Shown here: positions 8,721-17,750 of the stretch, one piece after another
How the letters are laid out: each line of letters begins with the position of its first letter
Numbering within the stretch: the first letter of the stretch is position 1
From: Streptomyces sp. NBC_01429
Lineage (GTDB): Bacteria; Actinomycetota; Actinomycetes; Streptomycetales; Streptomycetaceae
Direction of reading: 5' to 3'
Assembly (NCBI RefSeq): GCF_036231945.1
Contig: NZ_CP109599.1
Location: forward strand, 7,467,501 to 7,531,500
DNA: 64,000 nucleotides
Notes under the pieces: model-generated
The model's database searches: none
Seen by the model: the letters and a program-made list of their open reading frames with translations, nothing else
Told to the model about the DNA's origin: nothing
Translations under genes and position numbers: made by a program

Positions 8721-10280
8721 TCAGCCTCCGTCCTCGGCCCCGCCGCCCTCCGCGCCCCTGCCATGCGCCGCCAGCACGGTGTCCACCGTGTCCGCGTCCG
8801 CCGCCCGCTTGTCCACCCGGTAGCGCAGCACCCGCGCGAAGCGCAGGGTCACCCCCGCCGGGTAGCGGGAGGAGCGCTGGAGACCGTCGTAGGCGACCTC
8901 GACGACCAGCTCGGGCCGTACGGTCACGGTGAACCCGTCGTCCCGTACCGCCAGCTCCCGCAGCCGCTCCGTCTGCCAGGCCAGCGTCGCGTCCGTCAGC
9001 CCCTTGAAGGTCTTGCCGAGCATCACGAACGAACCGTCCTCCCGCCGCGCGCCGAGATGCAGGTTCGAGAGCCTGCCGGTGCGCCGGCCGTGCCCCCACT
9101 CGGCCGCCAGCACCACCAGATCCAGGGTGTGCACCGGCTTGACCTTCAGCCACCCCGCGCCGCGCCGGCCCGCGCTGTACGGGGCGTCGAGCGCCTTGAC
9201 GACCACCCCCTCGTGGCCCCGGTCCAGCGTGTCCCGCAGGAACGCCTCGGCGGCCGGGGCGCCCTCGTCCGTGACCACGATCCGGCGGACCCGCATCGAC
9301 TCGGGCACCAGCTCAGCCAGCGCCGTGTGCCGGTCCGCGCAGGGCAGGTCGAGCAGATCCTCACCGTCGGCCGCGAGCACGTCGAAGAAGACCGGTGACA
9401 GCGGCACCGCCCGCGCCGCCGACTCCACGTCGCCGCGCGAACCGACCCGGCCCGCGACCTCCTGGAAGGGGCGCGGCCTGCCCTCCGGGTCCAGCGCGAT
9501 GACCTCGCCGTCCAGCACGAAGCGGTCGCCGTTCAGCGCCAGCGCCACCGCCGTCACCTCGGGCAGCCGCTCGGTGATGTCGTCGAGCGTGCGGGTGAAG
9601 ATCCGCACCGCCGCGCCCTCCCGGTGCACCTGCACCCGGATACCGTCGAGCTTCTCCTCGACGGCGCACCCCCCGAGCCGCCCGATCGCGTCCGAAACCC
9701 CCGTGGCGCTCTGCGCGAGCATGGGCAGCACGGGGCGGCCCACGGTGAGCAGGAACTCCTCCAGCACGTGCGGACCCTCGGCCAGCAGCCGCTCGGCCAC
9801 CGGCCGCAGCGACCCCGCCAGCATCACCGCCCGCCGTACCGCGTCGGGCCTGGCCCCCGACGTCTCGGCGAGCGCCTCGACGGCCACGGCGTCCAGCGCG
9901 CCCTGCCGGATCTCGCCCGAGATCAGCCCCACGAGGAACCGCTGCTCCTCCTCGGTCGCCGCCGCCAGCAGCTCCTGGACCAGCCGGCGGCGCTCACCCT
10001 GGGCGCCCGGCCCGGCGACCGCGGCGAGCGCGGTGAAGGTCTCGTCCACCCGGTGCACGGTCAGCGTCGCCCGGCCGGCCGGCGGGGGCGGGTCCTTCAG
10101 CGCGTTCCAGCCGACCCCGATCCGGCCCTGGGGCAGCCGTCCGGCCAGGTACGGGATGACGACGGGCACGTCGTCGGGGCCCGCGGTCCGGAAGACTCCG
10201 GCCAGCAGGGAGATCTTCCGGGACCGCGCGGACGTCCCGGCGACTTCCCCCGATACATGGGCGAGCGGTGCCAACAGCAT
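8721..10280 (-). CDS. ATP-dependent DNA ligase (LigB type)
   Basis: The 519-residue protein has an N-terminal DNA-binding domain, an adenylation domain with the nucleotidyl-transfer lysine in EEKLDGIRVQVH, then FVLDGEVIAL and LKVKPVHTLDLVVLA (motif V), and a C-terminal OB-fold. This is the archaeal/actinobacterial LigB arrangement. It is an accessory enzyme beside the essential NAD-dependent LigA, which is not in this window. The C-terminal tail is Gly/Glu-rich. The start at 10280 gives MLLAPLAHVSG, as in relatives; an in-frame ATG at 10295 would add five residues, and neither has a strong ribosome binding site. No Ku or LigD gene is nearby. Confidence 0.9.
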   Translation of the reverse strand: MLLAPLAHVSGEVAGTSARSRKISLLAGVFRTAGPDDVPVVIPYLAGRLPQGRIGVGWNALKDPPPPAGRATLTVHRVDETFTALAAVAGPGAQGERRRLVQELLAAATEEEQRFLVGLISGEIRQGALDAVAVEALAETSGARPDAVRRAVMLAGSLRPVAERLLAEGPHVLEEFLLTVGRPVLPMLAQSATGVSDAIGRLGGCAVEEKLDGIRVQVHREGAAVRIFTRTLDDITERLPEVTAVALALNGDRFVLDGEVIALDPEGRPRPFQEVAGRVGSRGDVESAARAVPLSPVFFDVLAADGEDLLDLPCADRHTALAELVPESMRVRRIVVTDEGAPAAEAFLRDTLDRGHEGVVVKALDAPYSAGRRGAGWLKVKPVHTLDLVVLAAEWGHGRRTGRLSNLHLGARREDGSFVMLGKTFKGLTDATLAWQTERLRELAVRDDGFTVTVRPELVVEVAYDGLQRSSRYPAGVTLRFARVLRYRVDKRAADADTVDTVLAAHGRGAEGGGAEDGG

Positions 10281-10373
10281 GGTTCCATCGTCCAACGCCG
10301 GACCCCGCCGCGCGCGCCGGGCCGACCGGACGGCCGAGGGGCCCGGCGACGCCGGCCCCCCCGTACGCCGGTG

Positions 10374-12836
10374 TCAGCCCACCGGGTTCCAGCCGTCGGT
10401 ACCGGACAGATACGCGGCGGCGGTGTACTCGCCCGCCTGGGCGGCCGTGAGCTGCGGACGGTTGGCGTTGACGGTCGCGCCGGGCCCGGTGTTCGCGTAC
10501 TCGTGGAACCGCGCCGACTTCCACGGGAAGGTGCCGAAGTCGGTCCACGGAGCGGCGACCCGTACCGCCGCGGGCAGCGCGGTGTCACGGATCACCAGCT
10601 GGCCGACGGCGTCGGCGGTGGGGTGCCAGGGACGGCCGAGGGAGAACGTGTTGGCCGCCGCCGGGCTGGAGATGGTGGAGCCGGTGATGAGGATCCCGTA
10701 CTTCTTGGCGGAGTTGGTGTTCGGAGCGGCGAGGTAGCCGTTGTTGCCGCCCGCCGCCGCGCCCCGGTCGCGCAGCGTGATGTTGACCCGGTCGTAGACG
10801 GCGGTGGCGTCGCCGAAGATGAAGTCGACGTCACCGCTGATGAAGGAGTTGCGGAAGTACTGGCGGTACTGGCCGGTCGCGGACGGCGACCAGTTGAGGA
10901 CCGTGTCCTGATGGCCGATGAACCGGTCGTTGCGGAAGATCTGGCGGTCGCCCTGCGCGGTGACCGCCACCGCCTGGGTGTCGGTGATGTCCGGGTGCTC
11001 GGAGCGCAGCCAGGTGTTCTGGACGGTGACCCCGGTGACGGTGAGGCTGTTGGCCGCGAAGGTGGCGGTGGCGCTGCCCCGGGTGCCGTACGTGGTGCCG
11101 TCGGGCTTCCTGGTGCCCGCCGCGTTGTCGTACGTGATCACGATGTCCTCGGCGTTTCCGGTGTCGCCCTTGATCGTCAGCCCCGTCCTGCTCGTCGGGA
11201 CGTTGATGACCTCCCGGTACGTGCCCTTGGCGATCGAGACCGTGTCACCGGCGGCGGAGGCGTCGATCGCGGCCTGCACGGTGCGGTACTGGGCGGAGCC
11301 GTCGGCGGCGACGGTGCGGGTGGTGGCCGCGACCGCCTTCGCGGCGGGGGCGGGGACACCGGCGGCGACAGCCGTGCTCGTCGTACCGGCGGCGGTCAGC
11401 ACCCCCGCGCCCGTGGTGGCGGCCAGCGTGGCCGGCAGGTCCTTGGCCGAGGACTCCAGTCCGGCGGTGAGCGTGGGGGCCCAGTTCACGCTGGTCTTCA
11501 GCTGCTTGGACGAGTCGGCCACGGCGTTGTAGGCGGCGGCCAGGTCCGTCACCGTACCGTCGACCATGTTGCCGGTGCCCGCGACGGCGCCGGTGCCGTC
11601 GCCGCTCAGCAGCTGGGAGATCTTGCGGTCGCTGGACAGCTTCCAGTAGTTCTTCTCGGCCACCACCTGCGCTCCGGCACGGGAGTTGATGGTGTAGCTG
11701 TGCGCGTAGCCGTTGGCCTTGGTGGTGTCGTAGTAGTTGTTGTAGATGTGCACCTGGCCGATCCGGGTCAGCGGGGCGCGCTGGGTGATGCCGGTGTAGA
11801 CGTTGTGGTGGATGGAGATACGCAGCGCGCTCGCGTTGTCCGTGTCGCTGGAGCCGATCAGCGTCGTCTTGTCGTGGTTGGTGAAGCGGTTGCGCTCCAC
11901 GGTGACCAGGTCCGAGCCCTTGGTGATGTCCAGCAGGCCGTCGTGCACCTGGAACTTGCGGTCGAAATAGGTCTTCGACGCGCTGTCGAGCGTCGGACCG
12001 TCGCCGAACGTGTTGTGGTCCACCCAGACGTGGGTGGCGCCGCGCAGCGTGAGCGCGTCGTACTCGGAGTTCCAGTTGCCCGTGGACCCGTCGGTCGGGT
12101 CCCACTGCGGGAAGCAGTCCTCGGGGCTGTTGAACGTCAGATCGCGCACGATGACGTTGTCGACGTTCTTGAGGACCAGCGCGCCGCCGAGGATCTTGGC
12201 GTTCGACCCGGGGACCCCCACGATCGTCGTGTTCGAGGGGACGTTGATCTGGACGTTCTTCGCCTGCTTGGCCGCGGCGGCGACCCGGGCGGTCTCCTGG
12301 GTGCCCGAGGGCACCTTCGTCCGGCCCCAGGTGGCGGGGTCGTACGCCGTCAGATACGCGGAGAGGGAGTACCCCGTGCCCGAGGCGTAGTCGGCGCAGC
12401 CCAGGGCCGCGCCCGTGCCGTCGGTGTTGGCGTCGATCGTGCCCTTCACCTGGATGATCCTGGGGGTGGTGTCGGTCGCCGAACCGAGCGCCGCCACCAG
12501 CTGGGCCCGGGTGGTGACCGTCACGACCTGCGTGGCCGCCGCGCCTCCGGTCGTACCGGTGCCACTGGCGGCCCAGCCGTCCTTGGCGGGCAGGGTCTGG
12601 TGCGCCAGGTCGGCCGCGGCGCTCGCGCCCGTCGCCAGCGGGATCGCGCCCAGCCCGGCGGCCACCACGGCGGCGGCGGAGAACAGGGCCGTACGGCGGG
12701 CGAACCGCGACCGGCGGTGCCCGGCGGGAGCGGGGGGCCGCGGGCCGCGCGGCCGCGGTGCGGCCCGCGGATCCGGCGGACTCTGCGGATTCAGCCGGTT
12801 CTGTGGGTTCTGTCGCGAGAAGAGTGGATTGGGCAC
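10374..12836 (-). CDS. secreted bifunctional pectate lyase / pectin methylesterase
   Basis: One 820-residue polypeptide joins two pectin-degrading enzymes. After an Arg-rich region and signal peptide (RRTALFSAAAVVAAGLGAI) comes a PL1 pectate lyase domain (about 65-470) with the calcium and vWVDH-type motifs DNVIVRDLTF and VWVDHNTFGDG. The C-terminal half (about 500-815) is a CE8 pectin methylesterase with GHQDTVLNW and SGDVDFIFGDATAVYD, the two catalytic Asp motifs. The esterase removes methyl groups and the lyase cleaves the resulting polygalacturonate, so the fusion is functionally coherent. GTG 12836 is chosen because AAGGAC lies eight bases upstream; the frame is open to GTG 12869. It diverges from the kinase gene. 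Confidence 0.88.
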   Translation of the reverse strand: MPNPLFSRQNPQNRLNPQSPPDPRAAPRPRGPRPPAPAGHRRSRFARRTALFSAAAVVAAGLGAIPLATGASAAADLAHQTLPAKDGWAASGTGTTGGAAATQVVTVTTRAQLVAALGSATDTTPRIIQVKGTIDANTDGTGAALGCADYASGTGYSLSAYLTAYDPATWGRTKVPSGTQETARVAAAAKQAKNVQINVPSNTTIVGVPGSNAKILGGALVLKNVDNVIVRDLTFNSPEDCFPQWDPTDGSTGNWNSEYDALTLRGATHVWVDHNTFGDGPTLDSASKTYFDRKFQVHDGLLDITKGSDLVTVERNRFTNHDKTTLIGSSDTDNASALRISIHHNVYTGITQRAPLTRIGQVHIYNNYYDTTKANGYAHSYTINSRAGAQVVAEKNYWKLSSDRKISQLLSGDGTGAVAGTGNMVDGTVTDLAAAYNAVADSSKQLKTSVNWAPTLTAGLESSAKDLPATLAATTGAGVLTAAGTTSTAVAAGVPAPAAKAVAATTRTVAADGSAQYRTVQAAIDASAAGDTVSIAKGTYREVINVPTSRTGLTIKGDTGNAEDIVITYDNAAGTRKPDGTTYGTRGSATATFAANSLTVTGVTVQNTWLRSEHPDITDTQAVAVTAQGDRQIFRNDRFIGHQDTVLNWSPSATGQYRQYFRNSFISGDVDFIFGDATAVYDRVNITLRDRGAAAGGNNGYLAAPNTNSAKKYGILITGSTISSPAAANTFSLGRPWHPTADAVGQLVIRDTALPAAVRVAAPWTDFGTFPWKSARFHEYANTGPGATVNANRPQLTAAQAGEYTAAAYLSGTDGWNPVG

Positions 12837-13050
12837 CTGGCAACGTCCTTCATCAGGGGGGAACTTCACCCCTCAGTGGGCGCCGTCGCACAGAAGGTTG
12901 CCGTCCGATCAACCGGCGTCACCGCCACGCCCTCGGCGGTGCGCATTCCGCCCGACACTCCTCCCGCCCCGTACACACCCCACGGGCTGGCGGCCATACT
13001 GGAAGGTCAGGGGAGGGCGCGGCGAGGGTTACGGGGGGCGACAGCACGCG

Positions 13051-15396
13051 ATGGCGGAAAGCAGGCTGATCCAGGGCCGTTACCGGCTGCTCGATCTCAT
13101 CGGGCGCGGCGGCATGGGCGAGGTGTGGCGGGCGCGCGACGAGTCGCTCGGGCGGCAGGTCGCGGTCAAGTGCCTGAAGCCGCTGGGGCCGCAGCAGGAC
13201 CGCTCCTTCACCCGCATCATGCGGGAGCGGTTCCGGCGCGAGGCCCGGGTCGCTGCGGCCCTCCAGCACCGGGGCGTCACCGTCGTCCACGACTTCGGCG
13301 AGTACGAGGGGGTCCTCTATCTCGTCATGGAGCTGCTCGAAGGGCGCAACCTCAGCCAGCTGCTGGAGGACCGGGCCAGGGACGCGGACCACGACCCTGC
13401 GGCGGACCCGGACGGCACCGGCGGGCGGTCGGCGGAGACGGCCGAGGGGCGGCGGCAGCGCCCGCTGTCCGTGCCCGAGGTCGTCGACATCGCCGAGCAG
13501 GTCACCGACGCCCTCGCCTACACCCATGAACAGGGCATCGTCCACCGGGACCTCAAGCCCGCCAACATCATGCGGCTCACCGACGGCACGGTGAAGATCT
13601 GCGACTTCGGCATCGCGCGCCTGGGCCACGACATCGGATTCACCTCCCGGCTCACCGGCACGGGCGTCGCCATGGGCACCCCGCACTACATGTCGCCCGA
13701 ACAGATCTCCGGCGGCCAGGTCGACCACCGCAGCGACCTCTACTCGCTGGGGTGCGTGCTGTACGAGATCGCCACCGGAGCGCCCCCGTTCGACCTGCCC
13801 GACACCTGGTCGGTCCTGGTCGGACACCGCGACACGACCCCCGAGCCGCCGAGCGCGCTCCGCGCGGAACTGCCCGGCTCCTTCGACCGGATCGTCCTCG
13901 GCCTGCTCGCCAAGACCCCCGAGGGGCGCCCCGCCGACGCGGCAGACCTGCGGCGCGCGATGGCCGAGGCGCGTACCGAGGCCGGACCGGCCGGCCGGCT
14001 CGCGCTCCCCGGCCCCCACGCGCGGCCCGCCCTGGCGGCGGGACCCGCGCCGTACCTCCGGGGCGGCGCCGACCCCCTGCCGCTGCCCGACTGGACCCGG
14101 TCCATGACCACCGGCCACAAGGCGATCGGCGTGTCGGAGCTGCGGTCCTCTCCGCCCGATCACACATCGGGCCTGACCGGCGAGTGGACCCGGCCCGCCG
14201 ACCCGCGCGCCACCATCGCCACCCCCGCGAGCACCGCGCGCCCGACCCCGCAGCCGGAGCAGCTCGCCGCCCTCACCGCCCGGCACAACGCCGGTCTCAG
14301 CCTCGGCCGGCTCGGCCGCTGGGAGGAGGCGGGCGAGGTGCACCGCGCGGTCGCCGCCGAGCGCGCGCACACCCTCGGCCCCGACCATCCCGACACCCTC
14401 GGCAGCCGGTACGAGGTCGGGTTCACGCTCAGCAGGACCGGCCGGACGGCGGACGCCCTGCGCGAGTTCTCCACGGTCGCCGAGGGCCGCGCGCGCACGC
14501 TCGGCGCCGACCATCCGGACACGCTCGCCGCCCGGCAGGAGACGGCGTACGCGCTCGGGCAGCTCGGCCGGCACTTCGAGGCCCACGAGGTCTTCGCCGC
14601 CGTGCTCGCCGCCCGCGAGCGCACCATGGGCCCCGACCACCCCGACACCCTGCGCTGCCGCCACAACCTGGCCTACAACCTCAGCAGGCTGGGCCGCCTG
14701 GCGGACGCCCACCGCCTCGCCCACGAGGTCGCCGTCGCGCGCTCCCGGGTGCTCGGGCCCGTCCACCCCGACACGCTGGTCAGCCAGTACGAGGTGGCCT
14801 ACGCGCTCGGACAGCTGGGCCGCTGGCCGGAGGCGCTCTCGGTCTACCGCGAGGTCGCGGCGGGCCGCTCCCAGGCCCTCGGCGCCGACCATCCCGACAC
14901 CCTCGCCGCCCGCTACGAGGTCGGCATCAGCCTGGGGCGGCTCGACCGCAGCGCGGAGGCGCTGGAGCTGTACCGCGGCCTGGTGGAGGACCGGAGCAGG
15001 GCCCATGGACCGCTGCACCCGGAGACCCTGCGGGCGCGCCACGGACTCGGCGTCAACCTGGGGCGGCTGGCCCGCTGGGAGGAGGCGCTGGCCGAGGCGC
15101 GCGACGTGTGCGCCGTACGGGAACGGGTGCTCGGCCCCGGCCATCCCGACACGCTCGTCAGCCACCGCGAGATCGCCGTCGGTCTCGGCTGGCTCGGCCG
15201 CTGGACGGAGGCCCTGACCGTCTACCGCGAGGTCGCCGACGCCCGCGCCCGCGTCCTCGGCCCGACCCACGCCGAGGCGCTGGCGAGCCGCGACGACGAG
15301 GCGCACTGCCTGGAGCAGCTGGGCAGGACGGCCGAGGCGGCGGCGCTCTACCGCCAGGTGGCGGCGTTGCGCCGGGGGCCCGGCCGCAGCCGCTGA
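13051..15396 (+). CDS. Ser/Thr protein kinase with C-terminal TPR repeats
   Basis: The 781-residue protein has an intact Hanks-type kinase domain (about 10-305): glycine loop GRGGMGEV at 18-25, ATP lysine K40, catalytic HRDLKPAN with D167, and DFGIAR with D185. An Ala/Pro-rich linker follows, then a run of about eight 42-residue TPR units of the kinesin-light-chain/NB-ARC-associated type, each with LGPDHPDTL or a close variant. There is no membrane segment, so it is a soluble kinase, unlike PknB. The TPRs probably bind partners. The start is ATG 13051 directly before the kinase fold; the frame is open far upstream but that part is not coding. The gene stands alone and diverges from the pectinase gene. 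Confidence 0.88.
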   Translation: MAESRLIQGRYRLLDLIGRGGMGEVWRARDESLGRQVAVKCLKPLGPQQDRSFTRIMRERFRREARVAAALQHRGVTVVHDFGEYEGVLYLVMELLEGRNLSQLLEDRARDADHDPAADPDGTGGRSAETAEGRRQRPLSVPEVVDIAEQVTDALAYTHEQGIVHRDLKPANIMRLTDGTVKICDFGIARLGHDIGFTSRLTGTGVAMGTPHYMSPEQISGGQVDHRSDLYSLGCVLYEIATGAPPFDLPDTWSVLVGHRDTTPEPPSALRAELPGSFDRIVLGLLAKTPEGRPADAADLRRAMAEARTEAGPAGRLALPGPHARPALAAGPAPYLRGGADPLPLPDWTRSMTTGHKAIGVSELRSSPPDHTSGLTGEWTRPADPRATIATPASTARPTPQPEQLAALTARHNAGLSLGRLGRWEEAGEVHRAVAAERAHTLGPDHPDTLGSRYEVGFTLSRTGRTADALREFSTVAEGRARTLGADHPDTLAARQETAYALGQLGRHFEAHEVFAAVLAARERTMGPDHPDTLRCRHNLAYNLSRLGRLADAHRLAHEVAVARSRVLGPVHPDTLVSQYEVAYALGQLGRWPEALSVYREVAAGRSQALGADHPDTLAARYEVGISLGRLDRSAEALELYRGLVEDRSRAHGPLHPETLRARHGLGVNLGRLARWEEALAEARDVCAVRERVLGPGHPDTLVSHREIAVGLGWLGRWTEALTVYREVADARARVLGPTHAEALASRDDEAHCLEQLGRTAEAAALYRQVAALRRGPGRSR

Positions 15397-15415
15397 GGCA
15401 GGCCGGGGCGGCTGC

Positions 15416-15455
15416 CCTTTTCGCAGCGGCCGGAAGACCTTTTCGCAGCGGCCGG
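15416..15455. repeat. 18-bp direct repeat upstream of the tetR gene
   Basis: Two identical copies of CCTTTTCGCAGCGGCCGG lie at 15416-15433 and 15438-15455, four bases apart (one helical turn multiple: 22 bp start to start). They lie between the kinase stop and the operator. The function is unknown; it may be a regulator site or a small duplication. Confidence 0.6.
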
Positions 15456-15475
15456 TCGACCGGTTTCGAGGCGAC

Positions 15476-15490
15476 TAGACGACCGGTCTA
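15476..15490. promoter_or_regulatory. predicted TetR operator, copy 1
   Basis: TAGACGACCGGTCTA is an inverted repeat TAGAC-N5-GTCTA, 23 bases before the tetR start. The identical 15-mer recurs at 16160-16174 before the DJ-1 gene, which strongly suggests a shared operator bound by the adjacent TetR protein. Confidence 0.75.
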
Positions 15491-15512
15491 TTCGTTCGCT
15501 AGGGTGAGTGCC

Positions 15513-16106
15513 ATGCCGGTCGCCGCACGCAGTACAGACACCCGTCGCCACATCCTCGACACCGCCCAGCGGATCATGGCCCACAAGGGTTACTCCGCGG
15601 TCGGCATCAATGAGGTGCTCGCGGCGGCCGGCGTGCCGAAGGGGTCCTTCTACCACTACTTCACCTCGAAGGACGCCTTCGGCGAAGCGATGCTGAAGAG
15701 CTACTTCGAGGAGTACGTCGCCGATATGGACCGCGTCCTCGCGCGGTCCGGCCGGTCGGCCGCCGAGCGGCTGATGGCCTACTGGCAGCAGTGGCGGGAG
15801 ACGCAGAGCGTCGATGAGTGCCAGGGCAAGTGCCTCGCCGTGAAGCTCGGCGCCGAGGTCGCCGATCTGTCGGAGCCGATGCGGCTGGTCCTGAAGGAGG
15901 GCACGGACGCGATAGTCGACCGCATCGAGCGGACGATCGCCGGTGGCGTCGAGGACGCATCGCTGTCGGTCGACGGCGACCCGCGCGGCGCGGCGCAGGC
16001 GCTCTACGGCATGTGGCTCGGCGCGAGCGTCATGGCCAAGATCCATCGCAGTCCCGCACCGCTCGACACCACCATGGCGGTGACCCGCCAGTTCCTGCAT
16101 CTGTAG
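15513..16106 (+). CDS. TetR/AcrR regulator, NemR-like
   Basis: The 197-residue regulator has an N-terminal HTH (GINEVLAAAGVPKGSFYHYF) and a TetR C-terminal ligand domain. ECQGKCLAV places two cysteines at residues 103 and 107. In E. coli NemR, a cysteine at a similar position (C106) senses electrophiles and bleach. A redox or electrophile sensor role is therefore inferred, not proven. Identical operators lie before this gene and before the downstream DJ-1/PfpI gene, so it is probably an autorepressor that also controls that gene. The start is ATG 15513. Confidence 0.85.
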   Translation: MPVAARSTDTRRHILDTAQRIMAHKGYSAVGINEVLAAAGVPKGSFYHYFTSKDAFGEAMLKSYFEEYVADMDRVLARSGRSAAERLMAYWQQWRETQSVDECQGKCLAVKLGAEVADLSEPMRLVLKEGTDAIVDRIERTIAGGVEDASLSVDGDPRGAAQALYGMWLGASVMAKIHRSPAPLDTTMAVTRQFLHL

Positions 16107-16159
16107 GAGTCCGCAGTTTCACCCCCGGCCGGAAGCGTGGGCATTCCTTTACCCATCGC

Positions 16160-16174
16160 TAGACGACCGGTCTA
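16160..16174. promoter_or_regulatory. predicted TetR operator, copy 2
   Basis: This is an exact copy of the 15-mer at 15476-15490, 14 bases before the start codon of the DJ-1/PfpI gene and overlapping the region where its promoter or leader must lie. Confidence 0.75.
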
Positions 16175-16188
16175 CTCATAGGAGCGTC

Positions 16189-16878
16189 ATGAAGGTTCTC
16201 ATCGTTCTCACCTCGCACGACGAGCTCGGCGACACCGGCCGCAAGACCGGGTTCTGGCTGGAGGAGCTGGCGGCGCCGTACTACCGCTTCAAGGAGGCGG
16301 GCTGGGAGATCGTGCTCGCCTCTCCCCAGGGCGGTCGGCCGCCGCTGGACCCGAAGAGCAACGAGCCCGGCTTCCAGACCGAGCAGACCCGGCGCTTCGA
16401 GTCCGACGCGGAGGCGACCGCGGCGCTGGCGGACACCGTGCGGCTGGACTCGGTCGCGGCCGCCGACTTCGACACGGTCTTCTACCCCGGCGGCCACGGC
16501 CCGCTGTGGGATCTGGCCGAGGACGCCGATTCCGCGCGCCTGATCGAGACGACCCTGCGCTCGGGCAAGCCGCTCGCACTGGTCTGCCACGCCCCCGGCG
16601 TCCTGCGCCACACGGTCGACGAGGACGGCACACCGCTGGTCAGGGGCCGGAAGGTCACCGGGTTCACCAACTCCGAGGAGGCGGCGGTCGAGCTGACCGA
16701 GATCGTCCCCTTCCTCGTCGAGGACGAGCTGAAGAGCCTGGGCGGCAGCTACTCCAAGACCGGTGACTGGGAGCCCTACGTCGTGCGGGACGGTCTGCTG
16801 ATCACCGGGCAGAACCCGGCCTCCTCGGGCCCGGCGGCCGTCGCCCTCATCGAGCTGGCCGGGAAGGCCGGCGCGTGA
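16189..16878 (+). CDS. DJ-1/PfpI family protein (class I glutamine amidotransferase-like)
   Basis: The 229-residue protein belongs to the DJ-1/HSP31/PfpI superfamily. The nucleophile elbow is LALVCHAPGVL with C133, followed by a His. The N-terminal strand MKVLIVLTSHDELG, the TGFWLEELAAPY acidic motif and FYPGGHGPLWDL are characteristic of the Hsp31-like glyoxalase III/chaperone branch, which handles methylglyoxal and related electrophiles. GGAG lies just upstream of the ATG. The gene has its own operator copy and probably belongs to the regulon of the preceding TetR protein. Confidence 0.85.
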   Translation: MKVLIVLTSHDELGDTGRKTGFWLEELAAPYYRFKEAGWEIVLASPQGGRPPLDPKSNEPGFQTEQTRRFESDAEATAALADTVRLDSVAAADFDTVFYPGGHGPLWDLAEDADSARLIETTLRSGKPLALVCHAPGVLRHTVDEDGTPLVRGRKVTGFTNSEEAAVELTEIVPFLVEDELKSLGGSYSKTGDWEPYVVRDGLLITGQNPASSGPAAVALIELAGKAGA

Positions 16879-16891
16879 GCGCGTACGCCGC

Positions 16892-16910
16892 CACGCCCCG
16901 GTAGGGCGTG
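16892..16910. terminator. short hairpin between convergent genes
   Basis: A 7-bp perfect stem (CACGCCC) with a 5-nt loop lies between the DJ-1 gene and the convergent ABC ATPase gene. It is weak but well placed. Confidence 0.4.
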
Positions 16911-16940
16911 ACGGATGCGGCCGGGGCGGGCCGGGCGGGC

Positions 16941-17750
16941 TCAGCGATCGGCGGCCCCGGCCGCCCTGTCGAGGTCGAAGTCGAGGGGCTGGGCCGCGTA
17001 GGTGATGCGTACGACGCCGTCGGCGTGCCGGTCCGTACGGGCCCGCACGCCGAAGACCTCGCGCAGGGTGCCGGGGGTGAGGACGTCCAGGACCGGACCC
17101 GCCGTCACGACGGTGCCCTCGTGCAGGACCACGAGGTGGTCGCAGAGCCTGGCGGCCAGGTCGAGGTCGTGCAGGACGGCGAGGGTGGTGGTGCCGGTGG
17201 CGCGGATCAGGTCCAGCAGCTCGAAGCGGGCGCGGATGTCGAGGTGGTTGGTGAGTTCGTCCAGGACCAGGAGCCGGGGGCGCTGCGCGAGTGCGCGGGC
17301 GAGCAGGACGCGCTGGCGTTCGCCGCCCGACAGCGAGGCGTAGTCCCGTTCGGCCAGCGGGCGCACACCGCAGCGGTCGATCGCGTCGGCGACGGCCGCG
17401 CGGTCGTCGACGCCGTCGCGGCCGAGGAGGCCGTGGTGCGGCATGCGGCCCAGAGCGACGATCTCGGCGGCCGACAGCCCGGTCGTGTTGCCGGTGGAGT
17501 CCTGGAGGACGGCGGCGGTACGGCGGGCGGCGGCGCGGGCGGACAGGGCCCACACATCGTCGTCGCCGACGCGGACCGCGCCGCCCGCCGGGCGCAGCGA
17601 GCGGTAGACGGCGCGCAACAGGGTTGATTTTCCGCTGCCGTTGGGGCCGACGAGCCCGACGATGTCGCCCTTGCCGGCCGCCAGGCTCACGCCGTGCAGG
17701 ATCGGCGTGCGGTCCAGGATGATGTGGAGCTGGTCCACGGTCAGTTTCAT
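16941..17750 (-). CDS. iron-siderophore type ABC transporter ATP-binding protein
   Basis: The 269-residue ATPase is of the FecE/FepC/BtuD family and powers uptake through the adjacent permease. Walker A is GPNGSGKSTLL near residue 36, signature LSGGERQRVLLARAL, Walker B RLLVLDELTNHLD, and the switch His sits in TLAVLHDLDLA. Walker B has EL where most relatives have EP. It is the last gene of a three-gene minus-strand unit and overlaps the permease gene by four bases, which indicates translational coupling. Confidence 0.9.
   Translation of the reverse strand: MKLTVDQLHIILDRTPILHGVSLAAGKGDIVGLVGPNGSGKSTLLRAVYRSLRPAGGAVRVGDDDVWALSARAAARRTAAVLQDSTGNTTGLSAAEIVALGRMPHHGLLGRDGVDDRAAVADAIDRCGVRPLAERDYASLSGGERQRVLLARALAQRPRLLVLDELTNHLDIRARFELLDLIRATGTTTLAVLHDLDLAARLCDHLVVLHEGTVVTAGPVLDVLTPGTLREVFGVRARTDRHADGVVRITYAAQPLDFDLDRAAGAADR

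Noticed and set aside
9624-13529. A 1301-codon open frame on the plus strand
   Set aside because: It runs antisense to the ligase and pectinase genes and then across the kinase gene in another frame. Those genes have clear motifs and this frame has none.
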